The notes beneath the pieces are model-generated. The model saw nothing but the letters and a program-made list of their open reading frames with translations. It was not told where the DNA came from and made no database searches. Shown in pieces: positions 7,811 through 14,147 of a stretch of 26,740 nucleotides of DNA. Position 1 is the stretch's first letter. The number at the start of each line of letters is the position of its first letter. The stretch comes from JAQBDA01 sp041301185 (lineage in GTDB: Bacteria; Chloroflexota; Anaerolineae; Anaerolineales; UBA4823): NCBI GenBank assembly GCA_041301185.1, contig JBFYSV010000210.1, positions 1 to 26,740 of the forward strand. The letters are read 5' to 3'. Position numbers and translations under genes: made by a program.

Positions 7811-8260
7811 ATGGATCTTAGCCAGATCATCCATCCCGGGATGAGCAAGGAAGAAACGTACCTGGTGGAAGAAGAATATTCTGCCATTCATGTCGGCAGC
7901 GGCTCGCTGCGCGTACTGGCGACGCCGTGGATGATTGCCTTCATGGAGCGCGTGGCGCGCAAGTTCATCGCCGGGCTGCTCCCGGAGGGCTACTCCAGCG
8001 TGGGCGTGAGGGTAGACGTGCAGCACCTGGCGCCTTCGCCGGTGGGCAGCCGGGTGACCGCCCGCGCCGAGGTGGTCTCTGTGGAAGGAAGCCAAGTGTT
8101 TTTTAAGGTTGAAGCCCGGGATGAGCACGAGCTGATCGGCGCGGGAAGCCACCAGCGGGTGGTGATCGATGAGGCCCGCTTCTTGCGCCGGGTGGCTGCC
8201 AAGCAAGACAGCCTGCAAAATAGCACGGCTCCAGATCGGGTTCCGGGTGACCCCGGATGA
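7811..8260 (+). CDS. Hotdog-fold thioesterase, fluoroacetyl-CoA thioesterase (FlK)-like, 149 aa
   Basis: The start is the ATG with AGGAG five bases upstream; an in-frame extension further upstream would overlap the glycosyltransferase. The sequence follows the FlK pattern: LRVLATPWMIAFMERVA, then GVRVDVQHLAPSPVGSRVTARAEV, and a distal EARDEHELIGAGSHQRVVID. Thr38, Glu46 and His72 match the Thr-Glu-His catalytic set known from FlK. Enzymes of this family hydrolyse acyl-CoA thioesters; most homologues are general acyl-CoA thioesterases, and fluoroacetate specificity should not be assumed. It overlaps the next gene by 4 nt (ATGA). Its place between two glycosyltransferases is unexplained. Confidence 0.85.
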   Translation: MDLSQIIHPGMSKEETYLVEEEYSAIHVGSGSLRVLATPWMIAFMERVARKFIAGLLPEGYSSVGVRVDVQHLAPSPVGSRVTARAEVVSVEGSQVFFKVEARDEHELIGAGSHQRVVIDEARFLRRVAAKQDSLQNSTAPDRVPGDPG

Positions 8261-9342
8261 TCAAAGTGCTCTACGACGGTTGGACTGCGGTCTACCAGCC
8301 GAACAGCCCGCCTGCCATCCACCTGCTGACCCTGCTCGAGCGGCGCCACCCAGCGGTACAAGCCATGGTCGCCCTGCCCGGAGCGCCGCCTGAATGGCTG
8401 CCGGGTGCGGTGGAGGCGCATGTCTTGCCCACTGAGAATACCCCGGGCACCCGCCTGGCCTGGGAGCAGCACCGGCTGCCCCGTCTGGCTACCTCTCTAG
8501 GAGTGCAGCTCTTGCACCTGACCACCGCCACCCCGGCCTTGTTTTCAAGCTTGCCGGTTGTGCTCAGCCCAGCTGAGTTCCCTGCTCCCAAACCTAAAGG
8601 GATCGCCGCACGGCTGCGAGTGGCGCTGGCGGACGGCGGTCTGACCCGCCTGGACGGCCTGTTCTGGCCGGCGGAGTTGGAATCCTCGCCCCCGCAGGAG
8701 ATTTCTTCTGCGCTGTTCCGCCTGCCGGCAGAGCCGTACCCGCATATCAGCAGCGGCCAGACGTCCGGCGCGGCTCAGCTGGCGGCGCTCAACCTGCCTG
8801 AGACGTATATCCTGTATCAAGGCCCGTGCGACGAAGCGGCTTTGCAGCGCCTGCTGGCGGCGTGGAGCTGGGCTTGCGGCCCGGTGGGTGAATATTACCC
8901 GGCGTTACTTCTTGGGATGGATGATAAGGCGCGCCAGCGCCTGCCGTCTCTGGCAGGGGAGTACGGCTGCCAGGGCACACTTCACCCCCTGCCAGTTTTG
9001 CCTCCCGGGGCGATCTCCGCTCTGGTGCAGGGCTGCTCGGCAGTTTTCCATCCCGCCCCGCTCGCCGCGTGGGGGGGCGCGGCGCGGCTTGCCCTGGCCT
9101 ATGGCAAACCGCTGGTAGCAGCTGAGACCCCTCAAGCGGTTGCTCTGGCGGGTCCGGCGGCTTACCTGGCGCCGGCGGATGATAGCCATGCGCTGGGCGC
9201 CGCCCTGCTCACGGTCATTGTCGAAGAGCAGGTTGCCCAGACGCTGGGCGAGGCCGGGCTTCTGCGGGCAGCGGGTTGGGATAGCCGGTCGTTCGGTGAG
9301 GCTTTGTTCGCCGCATACCAGGCGGTGCTTTCCCAAAGATAA
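8257..9342 (+). CDS. GT4/GT-B-like glycosyltransferase, divergent, 361 aa
   Basis: The N-terminal half (MIKVLYDGWTAVYQP, HLLTLLERRHP, LLHLTTATPAL) looks like a GT-B N-domain. The C-terminal half has the GT4 ending YILYQGP, GCSAVFHPAPLAAWGGAARLAL, AYGKPLVAAETPQAVALAG and YLAPADDSHALGAALLTVI. The usual E-x7-E motif is not intact: the first Glu position reads Pro/Ala (HPAPLAAWG), so activity is uncertain. The start codon overlaps the stop of the thioesterase, indicating translational coupling. It probably acts with the GT2 enzyme in building a surface glycan. Confidence 0.65.
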   Translation: MIKVLYDGWTAVYQPNSPPAIHLLTLLERRHPAVQAMVALPGAPPEWLPGAVEAHVLPTENTPGTRLAWEQHRLPRLATSLGVQLLHLTTATPALFSSLPVVLSPAEFPAPKPKGIAARLRVALADGGLTRLDGLFWPAELESSPPQEISSALFRLPAEPYPHISSGQTSGAAQLAALNLPETYILYQGPCDEAALQRLLAAWSWACGPVGEYYPALLLGMDDKARQRLPSLAGEYGCQGTLHPLPVLPPGAISALVQGCSAVFHPAPLAAWGGAARLALAYGKPLVAAETPQAVALAGPAAYLAPADDSHALGAALLTVIVEEQVAQTLGEAGLLRAAGWDSRSFGEALFAAYQAVLSQR

Positions 9343-9392
9343 ATCTCCCGGAACGGGCTGCGGGCGGTGGGATAGATTGATTTTATTAGGGG

Positions 9393-10184
9393 TTATCTGC
9401 CCTTCAACAGCCGGGTGCCAAACAGCGCCAGCCCCAGGCCCGCCAGCAGGGCCAGCCCGCCTAGAATGCCTAGCAGCGGCGATCTGCTCCTGCCCTCAGG
9501 GGTGGACGCCTGGGCCTCGGATTGGGAGTCGCGTTGGGCGCCGAATCCCAGGTAGGTTTCGTCACCGGTGCGCAGGTCGAGCACATAGCTGGTGGCAGTG
9601 GTGGGGTTGAAGCTGTCGGGGATTGCCACCGTAATCGTGTATTCCCCTTCATCCAGGTCTGTGAAGCAGTGCGGCTCGGTACCAGCGGTGGTTTCGATTG
9701 ATTCGGAGAACGTGCCGCTGCGGTTGCTGACGCTGATCGCCCCGCCTGGGACGGATGGCCCCTCTTCCTGGCGGATGGCATCCCCGTTGAGATCATCGTA
9801 GAGCAAGACGCAAATGATCCCTGACCCGGGGAGCGGGGTGGGGGTGGGCACCAGTTCGGTGGGGGTGGGGCTGGGGCCGGGGGTAGGGGTGACCTCGGAC
9901 GGCCCGCCGAGGCCGAGCAACAGCTCTTGCCCGACGACGATATTGTCGCCGGTCAAGTTATTCAGGCCGCGCAGCTCATCCAGCGGCACGCCGGCAATCA
10001 AGGAGATGCGCAGCAAGGTATCCCCCGGCTGGACTTTGTACAGGATGCGCCCGTCCGGCCCTGGGGTGGGCGTGGGAAAGGGGGTAAGCTGCAAGGCCGG
10101 GGCTGCCAGGGTGGGGTGCTGGGCGCCGATCCAGACCAGGGCAGCTAAGAGGAGGACCAGTGCGATAAGTGTTTTTTTCTTCAT
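9393..10184 (-). CDS. LysM surface protein with an SdrD-B-like domain and C-terminal membrane anchor, 263 aa
   Basis: The protein has a signal peptide (MKKKTLIALVLLLAALVWIG), a Pro/Thr linker and one LysM domain at about residues 48-92 (YKVQPGDTLLRISLIAGVPL, LRGLNNLTGDNIVVGQELLL). A second Pro/Thr linker follows. Then comes a Cna-B/SdrD-B-like beta domain (about 123-205) opening with LYDDLNGDAIRQEEG, which has the shape of a calcium-binding loop. The last 30 residues hold a transmembrane helix and a basic tail (TRLLKGR). LysM binds peptidoglycan or related glycans. The topology is an exported protein held by a C-terminal anchor. There is no ribosome binding site; a TATAAT at 10196-10201 suggests a nearly leaderless transcript. 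Confidence 0.85.
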   Translation of the reverse strand: MKKKTLIALVLLLAALVWIGAQHPTLAAPALQLTPFPTPTPGPDGRILYKVQPGDTLLRISLIAGVPLDELRGLNNLTGDNIVVGQELLLGLGGPSEVTPTPGPSPTPTELVPTPTPLPGSGIICVLLYDDLNGDAIRQEEGPSVPGGAISVSNRSGTFSESIETTAGTEPHCFTDLDEGEYTITVAIPDSFNPTTATSYVLDLRTGDETYLGFGAQRDSQSEAQASTPEGRSRSPLLGILGGLALLAGLGLALFGTRLLKGR

Positions 10185-10195
10185 AAACGCAGGGG

Positions 10196-10201
10196 ATTAT
10201 A
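10196..10201 (-). promoter_or_regulatory. -10 box of the LysM protein gene
   Basis: A consensus TATAAT on the minus strand lies 11 nt before the ATG at 10184. This gives a 5' leader of only a few bases. No matching -35 box is seen. Confidence 0.45.
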
Positions 10202-10332
10202 ACATCCCTGGCAGAACTTTTTTCTTTACCCTGGTCAAATAAAAACGCCGGCAAATCTTTGAAAAAGAACAAACCGACAGCCTAGCGCTGATTCTGATTA
10301 CATGGCTTTTCCCCCGATTTTACTCGAATCGC

Positions 10333-10360
10333 TTGACAAATCTCGAACAGCCCGTATAAT
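10333..10360 (+). promoter_or_regulatory. Strong promoter of the cysteine operon leader
   Basis: TTGACA (10333-10338) and TATAAT (10355-10360), both consensus, are separated by 16 nt. Transcription would start near 10367, leaving a leader of about 270 nt before the cysM-like gene. Confidence 0.85.
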
Positions 10361-10404
10361 TATTACTAAATTACTCATAAAAATCTTGTTTGGAGCGTTC
10401 AACG

Positions 10405-10440
10405 ATGTACACTTGCATGTGTCTGAGGCGGGGCCTGTAA
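10405..10440 (+). CDS. Cysteine-codon leader peptide, 11 aa (MYTCMCLRRGL)
   Basis: A short reading frame with its own GGAG Shine-Dalgarno (9-nt spacing) sits about 40 nt after the predicted transcription start. It has Cys codons TGC and TGT at positions 4 and 6. Its 3' half overlaps the 5' arm of a hairpin (10425-10431 with 10444-10450), and a terminator follows at 10512-10573. This is the layout of a ribosome-mediated attenuator, placed in front of genes that make cysteine. Translation is inferred; the frame, binding site and hairpins are read directly. Short polycysteine leader frames that attenuate cysteine genes are known in mycobacteria, so the idea has precedent. Confidence 0.6.
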   Translation: MYTCMCLRRGL

Positions 10441-10573
10441 CCACCGCCTCGTCACAGTAACACAAGCTGGAACAGCTAAGCCCTGTTTCATCGAGCCGAC
10501 AGATTGGCGAGAGGTGGTTGCGACCCCGCATGCGGAGTATGTACCGCGTGGCTGCGAGTCCGCCACCTTTTTT
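10425..10573 (+). promoter_or_regulatory. Transcription attenuator of the cysteine operon
   Basis: Four segments can pair alternately. GAGGCGG (10425-10431, segment 1) pairs with CCGCCTC (10444-10450, segment 2). CCACC at 10441-10445, extended by CTC at 10448-10450, can instead pair with GAGAGGTGG (10509-10517, segment 3). AGGTGG (10512-10517) pairs with CCACCT (10563-10568, segment 4), followed by a six-T run (10568-10573), with an inner stem 10529-10535/10544-10550. A ribosome stalled on the Cys codons (10414-10422) would cover segment 1, free segment 2 to hold segment 3, and so prevent the terminator. This is a prediction from pairing by eye. Confidence 0.55.
10512..10573 (+). terminator. 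Intrinsic terminator inside the cysteine operon leader
   Basis: The outer stem AGGTGG/CCACCT closes a branched hairpin that includes GAC/GTC and a 7-bp inner stem (10529-10535 with 10544-10550). Six T residues follow directly. It sits 65 nt upstream of the cysM-like ATG, so it must be overcome for the operon to be expressed. Confidence 0.7.
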
Positions 10574-10637
10574 GGTGTCTGTTGGCTTTTTTGATGGTTG
10601 TGTGCGTTGAAGTTGTTGAGAATGTGGAGCTGATCGT

Positions 10638-11606
10638 ATGACCGAGCAACTCTTGAAAACCCAGGAAACGCTGGCACACTCGCTGGTGGTCGCACCGCCC
10701 TCCCCCTGCGGAGTGGAGTTCACCGTGGGCAACACGCCACTGCTGGTGCTGCGGCGCATCACGGCAGGCCTGCCGCACGGTGTGCAGGTGTTCGCCAAGG
10801 CGGAGTGGTTCAACCCGGGGGGATCGATCAAAGACCGCCCGGCTTTCAACATCCTGCGCACTGCCCTGGCGAACTGTGAGCTGGTGCCCGGCAGGCGGTT
10901 GCTCGATTCAACCTCCGGCAATATGGGTATCGCCTACACCACCTTTGGTGCGGCGATGGATGTGCCGGTCACCCTGGTGCTGCCGGCCAACGCCAGCCTG
11001 GAGCGCATCGCCATCCTGCGCGCCCTGGGGGCGGAGCTGGTGCTGACCGATCCGCTGGAAGGCTCGGATGGCGCCATCCGTGTTGCCCGCCGCATGGCAG
11101 CCGAGAACCCCGAGCTGTACTACTACGCCAACCAATACGATAATCCAGCGAACTGGCAGGCGCATTACCTGACCACTGGGCCGGAGATCTGGCAGCAGAC
11201 CGCCGGTCGGGTCACGCATATCGTCGCCGGGTTGGGCACTTCCGGCACGTTGACCGGGGTCAGCCGCTACGTGCATCAGTTCAACCCGGATGTGCAGCTC
11301 ATCGCTGTCCAGCCGGACGGGGCGTTCCACGGACTGGAGGGGCTCAAGCATATGCCTACAGCTATCCAACCGGGCATCTTTGACCCAACTCTGCCCGACC
11401 GCACCCTGGAGATCAGTACCGAAGAGGCTTATAGTATGGTGCGCCGATTGGCGCGCGAAGAGGGGTTATTCGTGGGCATATCTTCCGGTGCCGCGGCTGC
11501 CGCGGCTTTACAGGTGGCTGAGGAGCTGGAGCAGGGTACAGTGGTGACGGTCTTTCCGGATGCCGGCTACAAGTACCTGAGCGAGAAGGCATTGTGGCAG
11601 GGTTGA
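10638..11606 (+). CDS. cysM: CysM-like PLP-dependent cysteine synthase, 322 aa
   Basis: This is a fold-type II PLP enzyme. The Schiff-base lysine is K65 in NPGGSIKDRPAF, STSGNMG (91-97) is the substrate loop, and GLGTSGT (198-204) binds the PLP phosphate. The C-terminal segment HGLEGLKHMPTAIQPGIFDP and LFVGISSGAAAAAAL resembles the mycobacterial CysM branch, which uses O-phosphoserine and a protein thiocarboxylate rather than O-acetylserine and sulfide. The neighbours (JAMM peptidase, sulfur carrier, E1) are the partners of that pathway, so this reading is favoured; substrate preference remains inferred. The start has GGAG 8 nt upstream. The JAMM gene follows after 7 nt. Expression is probably set by the leader attenuator. 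Confidence 0.9.
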   Translation: MTEQLLKTQETLAHSLVVAPPSPCGVEFTVGNTPLLVLRRITAGLPHGVQVFAKAEWFNPGGSIKDRPAFNILRTALANCELVPGRRLLDSTSGNMGIAYTTFGAAMDVPVTLVLPANASLERIAILRALGAELVLTDPLEGSDGAIRVARRMAAENPELYYYANQYDNPANWQAHYLTTGPEIWQQTAGRVTHIVAGLGTSGTLTGVSRYVHQFNPDVQLIAVQPDGAFHGLEGLKHMPTAIQPGIFDPTLPDRTLEISTEEAYSMVRRLAREEGLFVGISSGAAAAAALQVAEELEQGTVVTVFPDAGYKYLSEKALWQG

Positions 11607-11613
11607 GGTAAGA

Positions 11614-12042
11614 ATGAGCTTACATCTCTCATCAGAGGTATTGAACCAGATCCACCGCTACGGCGAGGCGGCTTACCCGGAGGAAGGCGCCGGCTTGCTG
11701 CTCGGGGCGACCAATGGGGAGCACAAGCAAGTCGAGGCGATCCTGTCTCTATCCAACGCTCGCGAGGACAGCGCCCGCCACAATCGCTACTTGCTCACCC
11801 CGCAGGATTACCTGCGCGGCGAGCAAGAGGCTGCCCGCCTGGGTCTGGATGTGCTGGGCGTGTTCCACTCCCATCCCGACCATCCCAACCGCCCGTCCGA
11901 CTTCGACCGGGAGTGGGCCATGCCCTGGTTCTCTTATGTGATCACCAGCGTGCAAGCCGGGGTGGCAGCAGGCAGCCGCTCGTGGCTGCTGAGCGATGAC
12001 CGCCAAGATTTTAACGAAGAACACATAGATGTTGCTGACTGA
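11614..12042 (+). CDS. JAMM/MPN+ (M67) metallopeptidase, Mec-like, 142 aa
   Basis: The zinc-binding JAMM motif is complete: E24 in PEEGAGLLLG, H85-S86-H87 in FHSHPDHPNRPSD, S95 and D98. The length fits the single-domain bacterial M67 family. In the mycobacterial CysO pathway the equivalent enzyme (Mec) cleaves cysteine from the C-terminus of the sulfur carrier after CysM has joined it. Here it may also trim the Val that follows the carrier's diglycine. The Shine-Dalgarno (GAGG) overlaps the stop codon of the cysM-like gene, so the two are coupled. Confidence 0.9.
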   Translation: MSLHLSSEVLNQIHRYGEAAYPEEGAGLLLGATNGEHKQVEAILSLSNAREDSARHNRYLLTPQDYLRGEQEAARLGLDVLGVFHSHPDHPNRPSDFDREWAMPWFSYVITSVQAGVAAGSRSWLLSDDRQDFNEEHIDVAD

Positions 12043-12060
12043 AGGTTCAGAGCAACTCAC

Positions 12061-12088
12061 CGCAGAGTACACAGAGTTCGCAGAGTTT
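12061..12088. repeat. Short tandem repeat with a CAGAGT unit, period 9
   Basis: CAGAGT occurs at 12063-12068, 12072-12077 and 12081-12086, each preceded by a CGC or ACA triplet. The remaining intergenic DNA (12043-12193) shows a weak ATCGT/ACGAT inverted repeat at about 12145-12160 and otherwise nothing recognisable. Confidence 0.5.
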
Positions 12089-12193
12089 TATTAAGTATTC
12101 TGCAAATGAGAACCTGTCAAATATTATCAGGCCCTTGGTAACTGATTATCGTTAGCTGACGATCCTAACTTACTATCATATTGGAGGTATAAA

Positions 12194-12484
12194 ATGTCTC
12201 TCTACTTTGTACGCCACCAGCACAGCGCAGAAACCTGCCCGGCGAAAGACCCGGCGGCAGGCAATATGCTGCTGGCGCATATCAGCCCGCTCAACGCCCG
12301 CAAGTTCGGCGTGCAGCTGCGCGGCGATGCCGTCCTGGATGGCGAGCACACCTTTGTGCTCATCCTGGAGGCCGAAGATAAAACCCATATCGAAAATTTC
12401 ATGCAGCCTTTCAAGATGGCTGGTCCGGTCGAGATCTACCCTGCCTCGCAATGCGAGGAAGTGGTCGAAAGAGCCGGGTGCTGA
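12194..12484 (+). CDS. Conserved-looking small protein of unknown function in the cysteine operon, 96 aa
   Basis: The product starts MSLYFVRHQHSAETCPAKDP and ends with EIYPASQCEEVVERAGC. The strand-helix pattern (LYFVRHQH, HTFVLILEAEDKTHIENFM, VEIYPA) suggests a small ferredoxin-like alpha/beta fold similar to dimeric alpha-beta barrel proteins. Cysteines stand at positions 15, 87 and 96, the last being the C-terminal residue. No family with a known reaction is recognised. GGAGG at 12183-12187 supports the start. It sits between the JAMM peptidase and the sulfur carrier, with the carrier 22 nt downstream, so a role in sulfur handling or in controlling the pathway is plausible but not shown. 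Confidence 0.8.
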   Translation: MSLYFVRHQHSAETCPAKDPAAGNMLLAHISPLNARKFGVQLRGDAVLDGEHTFVLILEAEDKTHIENFMQPFKMAGPVEIYPASQCEEVVERAGC

Positions 12485-12506
12485 GATCACCCTATTTGAG
12501 GAAACT

Positions 12507-12782
12507 ATGCCAAGTTTAAGAATACCGACCCCTTTACGCACTTACACCGATGGGCAGGCCGAGCTCGCCCTGCAAGGTAGCAATGTGGCAGAGGTAATGG
12601 ACGACCTGGTCGTCCATTACCCGGCGCTGCGCCCGCACCTATTCAATGGCAACGGGCAGTTGCGCCCCTTCGTCAACCTGTTCCTGAACGAGGATAACGT
12701 CAAAGACCTGCAAGGGATGGAGACGCCCCTCAAGAACAGCGACCGCCTGATGCTCATCCCCAGTATTGCGGGGGGAGTGTAG
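12507..12782 (+). CDS. cysO: CysO/MoaD/ThiS-like sulfur carrier protein with a Val after the diglycine, 91 aa
   Basis: The beta-grasp sulfur carrier fold is visible: MPSLRIPTPLRTYTDGQ, NVAEVMDDLVVHYPAL, LRPFVNLFLNEDNV, and the C-terminal RLMLIPSIAGGV. It resembles mycobacterial CysO over its length (RPFVN, NEDNV, IPSIAGG). Carriers of this family normally end in Gly-Gly, which is adenylated and thiocarboxylated by a MoeB/MoeZ E1. Here one Val follows, so the protein must be trimmed first unless the E1 tolerates it. The neighbouring JAMM enzyme is the obvious candidate, as in the QbsE/QbsD system. The ATG at 12507 has GAGG upstream at 6 nt; a longer in-frame extension would overlap the preceding gene and is rejected. 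Confidence 0.88.
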   Translation: MPSLRIPTPLRTYTDGQAELALQGSNVAEVMDDLVVHYPALRPHLFNGNGQLRPFVNLFLNEDNVKDLQGMETPLKNSDRLMLIPSIAGGV

Positions 12783-12784
12783 GT

Positions 12785-12849
12785 GCAAAGTGCGAAGTGC
12801 GATGTGACCGTATCAAAGAATATACATCGCACGTCGCACACCGCACTTG
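12785..12849. repeat. Imperfect inverted repeat built from AAGTGCG heptamers
   Basis: The left arm GCAAAGTGCGAAGTGCGATG is mirrored on the right by CATCGCACGTCGCACACCGC; it can fold into a long imperfect hairpin in the gap between the carrier and E1 genes. It has no T-run, so it may be a mobile palindrome or a processing/stability element rather than a terminator. Confidence 0.5.
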
Positions 12850-12869
12850 ATATATATGGAATATAACAT

Positions 12870-14024
12870 ATGCTACCTTCACTCTCTCATGAAGAAATCC
12901 TGCGCTACTCGCGCCACCTGCTGATCCCCGAGGTCGGGCTGGAAGGACAGCGCAAGCTGCTGGCGGCTTCGGTGCTGGTGATCGGCACGGGTGGCTTAGG
13001 CTCGCCGGTGGCGCTCTACCTGGCGGCGGCAGGCGTGGGGCGCATCGGCCTGGTGGACTACGACGTGGTGGATTACTCCAACCTGCAGCGCCAGGTGATC
13101 CACGGCATGTCCAGCCTGGACGAGCTGAAGGTCGAATCGGCCCGCCGGCGCATGCTGGATATCAACCCGGATATCCAGGTGGACGTGTACAACGAGCCGT
13201 TCACTTCAGAGAACGCCAAGCGCATCGCCGAGCCGTACGATATTATCATCGATGGTACGGATAACTTCCCCACCCGCTACCTGACCAACGACCTGTGCGT
13301 GCTGACTGGCAAGCCGAATGTGTACGGCTCGATCTTCCGCTTCGAGGGTCAGGTCAGCGTGTTCTATGCCAGGGAAGGCCCGTGCTACCGCTGCCTGTTC
13401 CCGGAGCCGCCCCCACCGGGGTTGGTACCTTCCTGTGCCGAGGGCGGTGTGCTGGGCGTGCTGCCCGGCACGATCGGCACCCTGCAGGCTACCGAGGCGC
13501 TAAAGCTGATCCTGGGTATCGGACAGCCGATGATCGGAAAGCTGATGCTGTACAACGCACTGGATATGTCTTTTGACTTCGTCAAGCTGCGCAAGAACCC
13601 CAACTGCAAAGTGTGCGGTCCCAACCCGGAAGTGACCGGGCTGATCGACTACGAAGCTTTCTGCGGCGTGCCCTCCCACGATCACGAAGAAGGGACAGTG
13701 GGTGGCGGCTGGGATATCAGCGCCGGCGAGCTGGCGGAGCGGCTGAAAGAAGGTAACCACCTGCGCCTGATCGATGTACGCGAGCCGCACGAGCTGGAGA
13801 TCTCCCGGCTGGAGGACGCCGTGCTGATCCCCCTGGGGCAGCTGGCGGGGCGCATGTCTGAGCTGGATAGCGCCGAGGAGATGGTGCTGTTCTGCAAATC
13901 GGGTACCCGCTCGGCGCGCGCCCTGGAACTCCTTGCCAGCGCTGGTTTCCGCAAGATGAAGAACCTCAAGGGCGGGATCAATGCCTGGGCGCGTGAGGTT
14001 GATCCCAGCCTGCCGATCTATTAG
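12870..14024 (+). CDS. MoeB/MoeZ-like E1 sulfur-carrier adenylyltransferase with a C-terminal rhodanese domain, 384 aa
   Basis: The N-terminal ThiF/E1 domain has the nucleotide motif IGTGGLGSP (G39-G44), DYDVVDYSNLQRQ, and DGTDNFPTRY. A zinc site is formed by C172/C175 (CYRC) and C246/C249 (CKVC). C189 in PSCAEGGVLGVLPG is the conserved cysteine of the crossover loop. From about residue 285 a rhodanese domain follows, with active-site C342 in FCKSGTRS. Proteins of this design (MoeZ, Uba4) first adenylate the carrier's C-terminus and then pass sulfur to it as a thiocarboxylate. The carrier is most likely the product of 12507-12782. The ribosome binding site is weak (GGA about 10 nt upstream). 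Confidence 0.93.
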   Translation: MLPSLSHEEILRYSRHLLIPEVGLEGQRKLLAASVLVIGTGGLGSPVALYLAAAGVGRIGLVDYDVVDYSNLQRQVIHGMSSLDELKVESARRRMLDINPDIQVDVYNEPFTSENAKRIAEPYDIIIDGTDNFPTRYLTNDLCVLTGKPNVYGSIFRFEGQVSVFYAREGPCYRCLFPEPPPPGLVPSCAEGGVLGVLPGTIGTLQATEALKLILGIGQPMIGKLMLYNALDMSFDFVKLRKNPNCKVCGPNPEVTGLIDYEAFCGVPSHDHEEGTVGGGWDISAGELAERLKEGNHLRLIDVREPHELEISRLEDAVLIPLGQLAGRMSELDSAEEMVLFCKSGTRSARALELLASAGFRKMKNLKGGINAWAREVDPSLPIY

Positions 14025-14030
14025 CTTAGT

Positions 14031-14116
14031 AGTTACGCAGTTCAGGGGAAAATCGGGGGTGTTTGGGCGGGCATCGCCTGCCCAAACACCCCCATCCTCC
14101 CACCAACTGCGTAAGT
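14031..14116. mobile_element. MITE-like palindromic element of about 86 bp
   Basis: The outer terminal repeats TTACGCAGTT (14033-14042) and AACTGCGTAA (14105-14114) enclose a perfect 14-bp stem, GGGGGTGTTTGGGC (14055-14068) and GCCCAAACACCCCC (14080-14093). It lies directly after the E1 gene. No clear target-site duplication is seen, and it has no T-run. It may also act as the 3' end of the cysteine operon. Confidence 0.5.
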
Positions 14117-14147
14117 CCAAGAACTCTGACAGGGTGTGAATAGATCT

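Noticed and set aside
10500..10575. T-box riboswitch before the cysM-like gene
   Set aside because: The leader ends in an AGGTGG-based terminator that recalls a T-box, but the required UGGNACC bulge is absent (the sequence reads TGGTTGC), and UGGU would not match the U73 expected of tRNA-Cys. The Cys-codon leader peptide explains the region better.
14136..14147. GTG start of the PIG-L gene at 14136
   Set aside because: The AGGG sequence is almost adjacent to the GTG, too close to serve it; the ATG at 14148 is preferred, though its own spacing is long.
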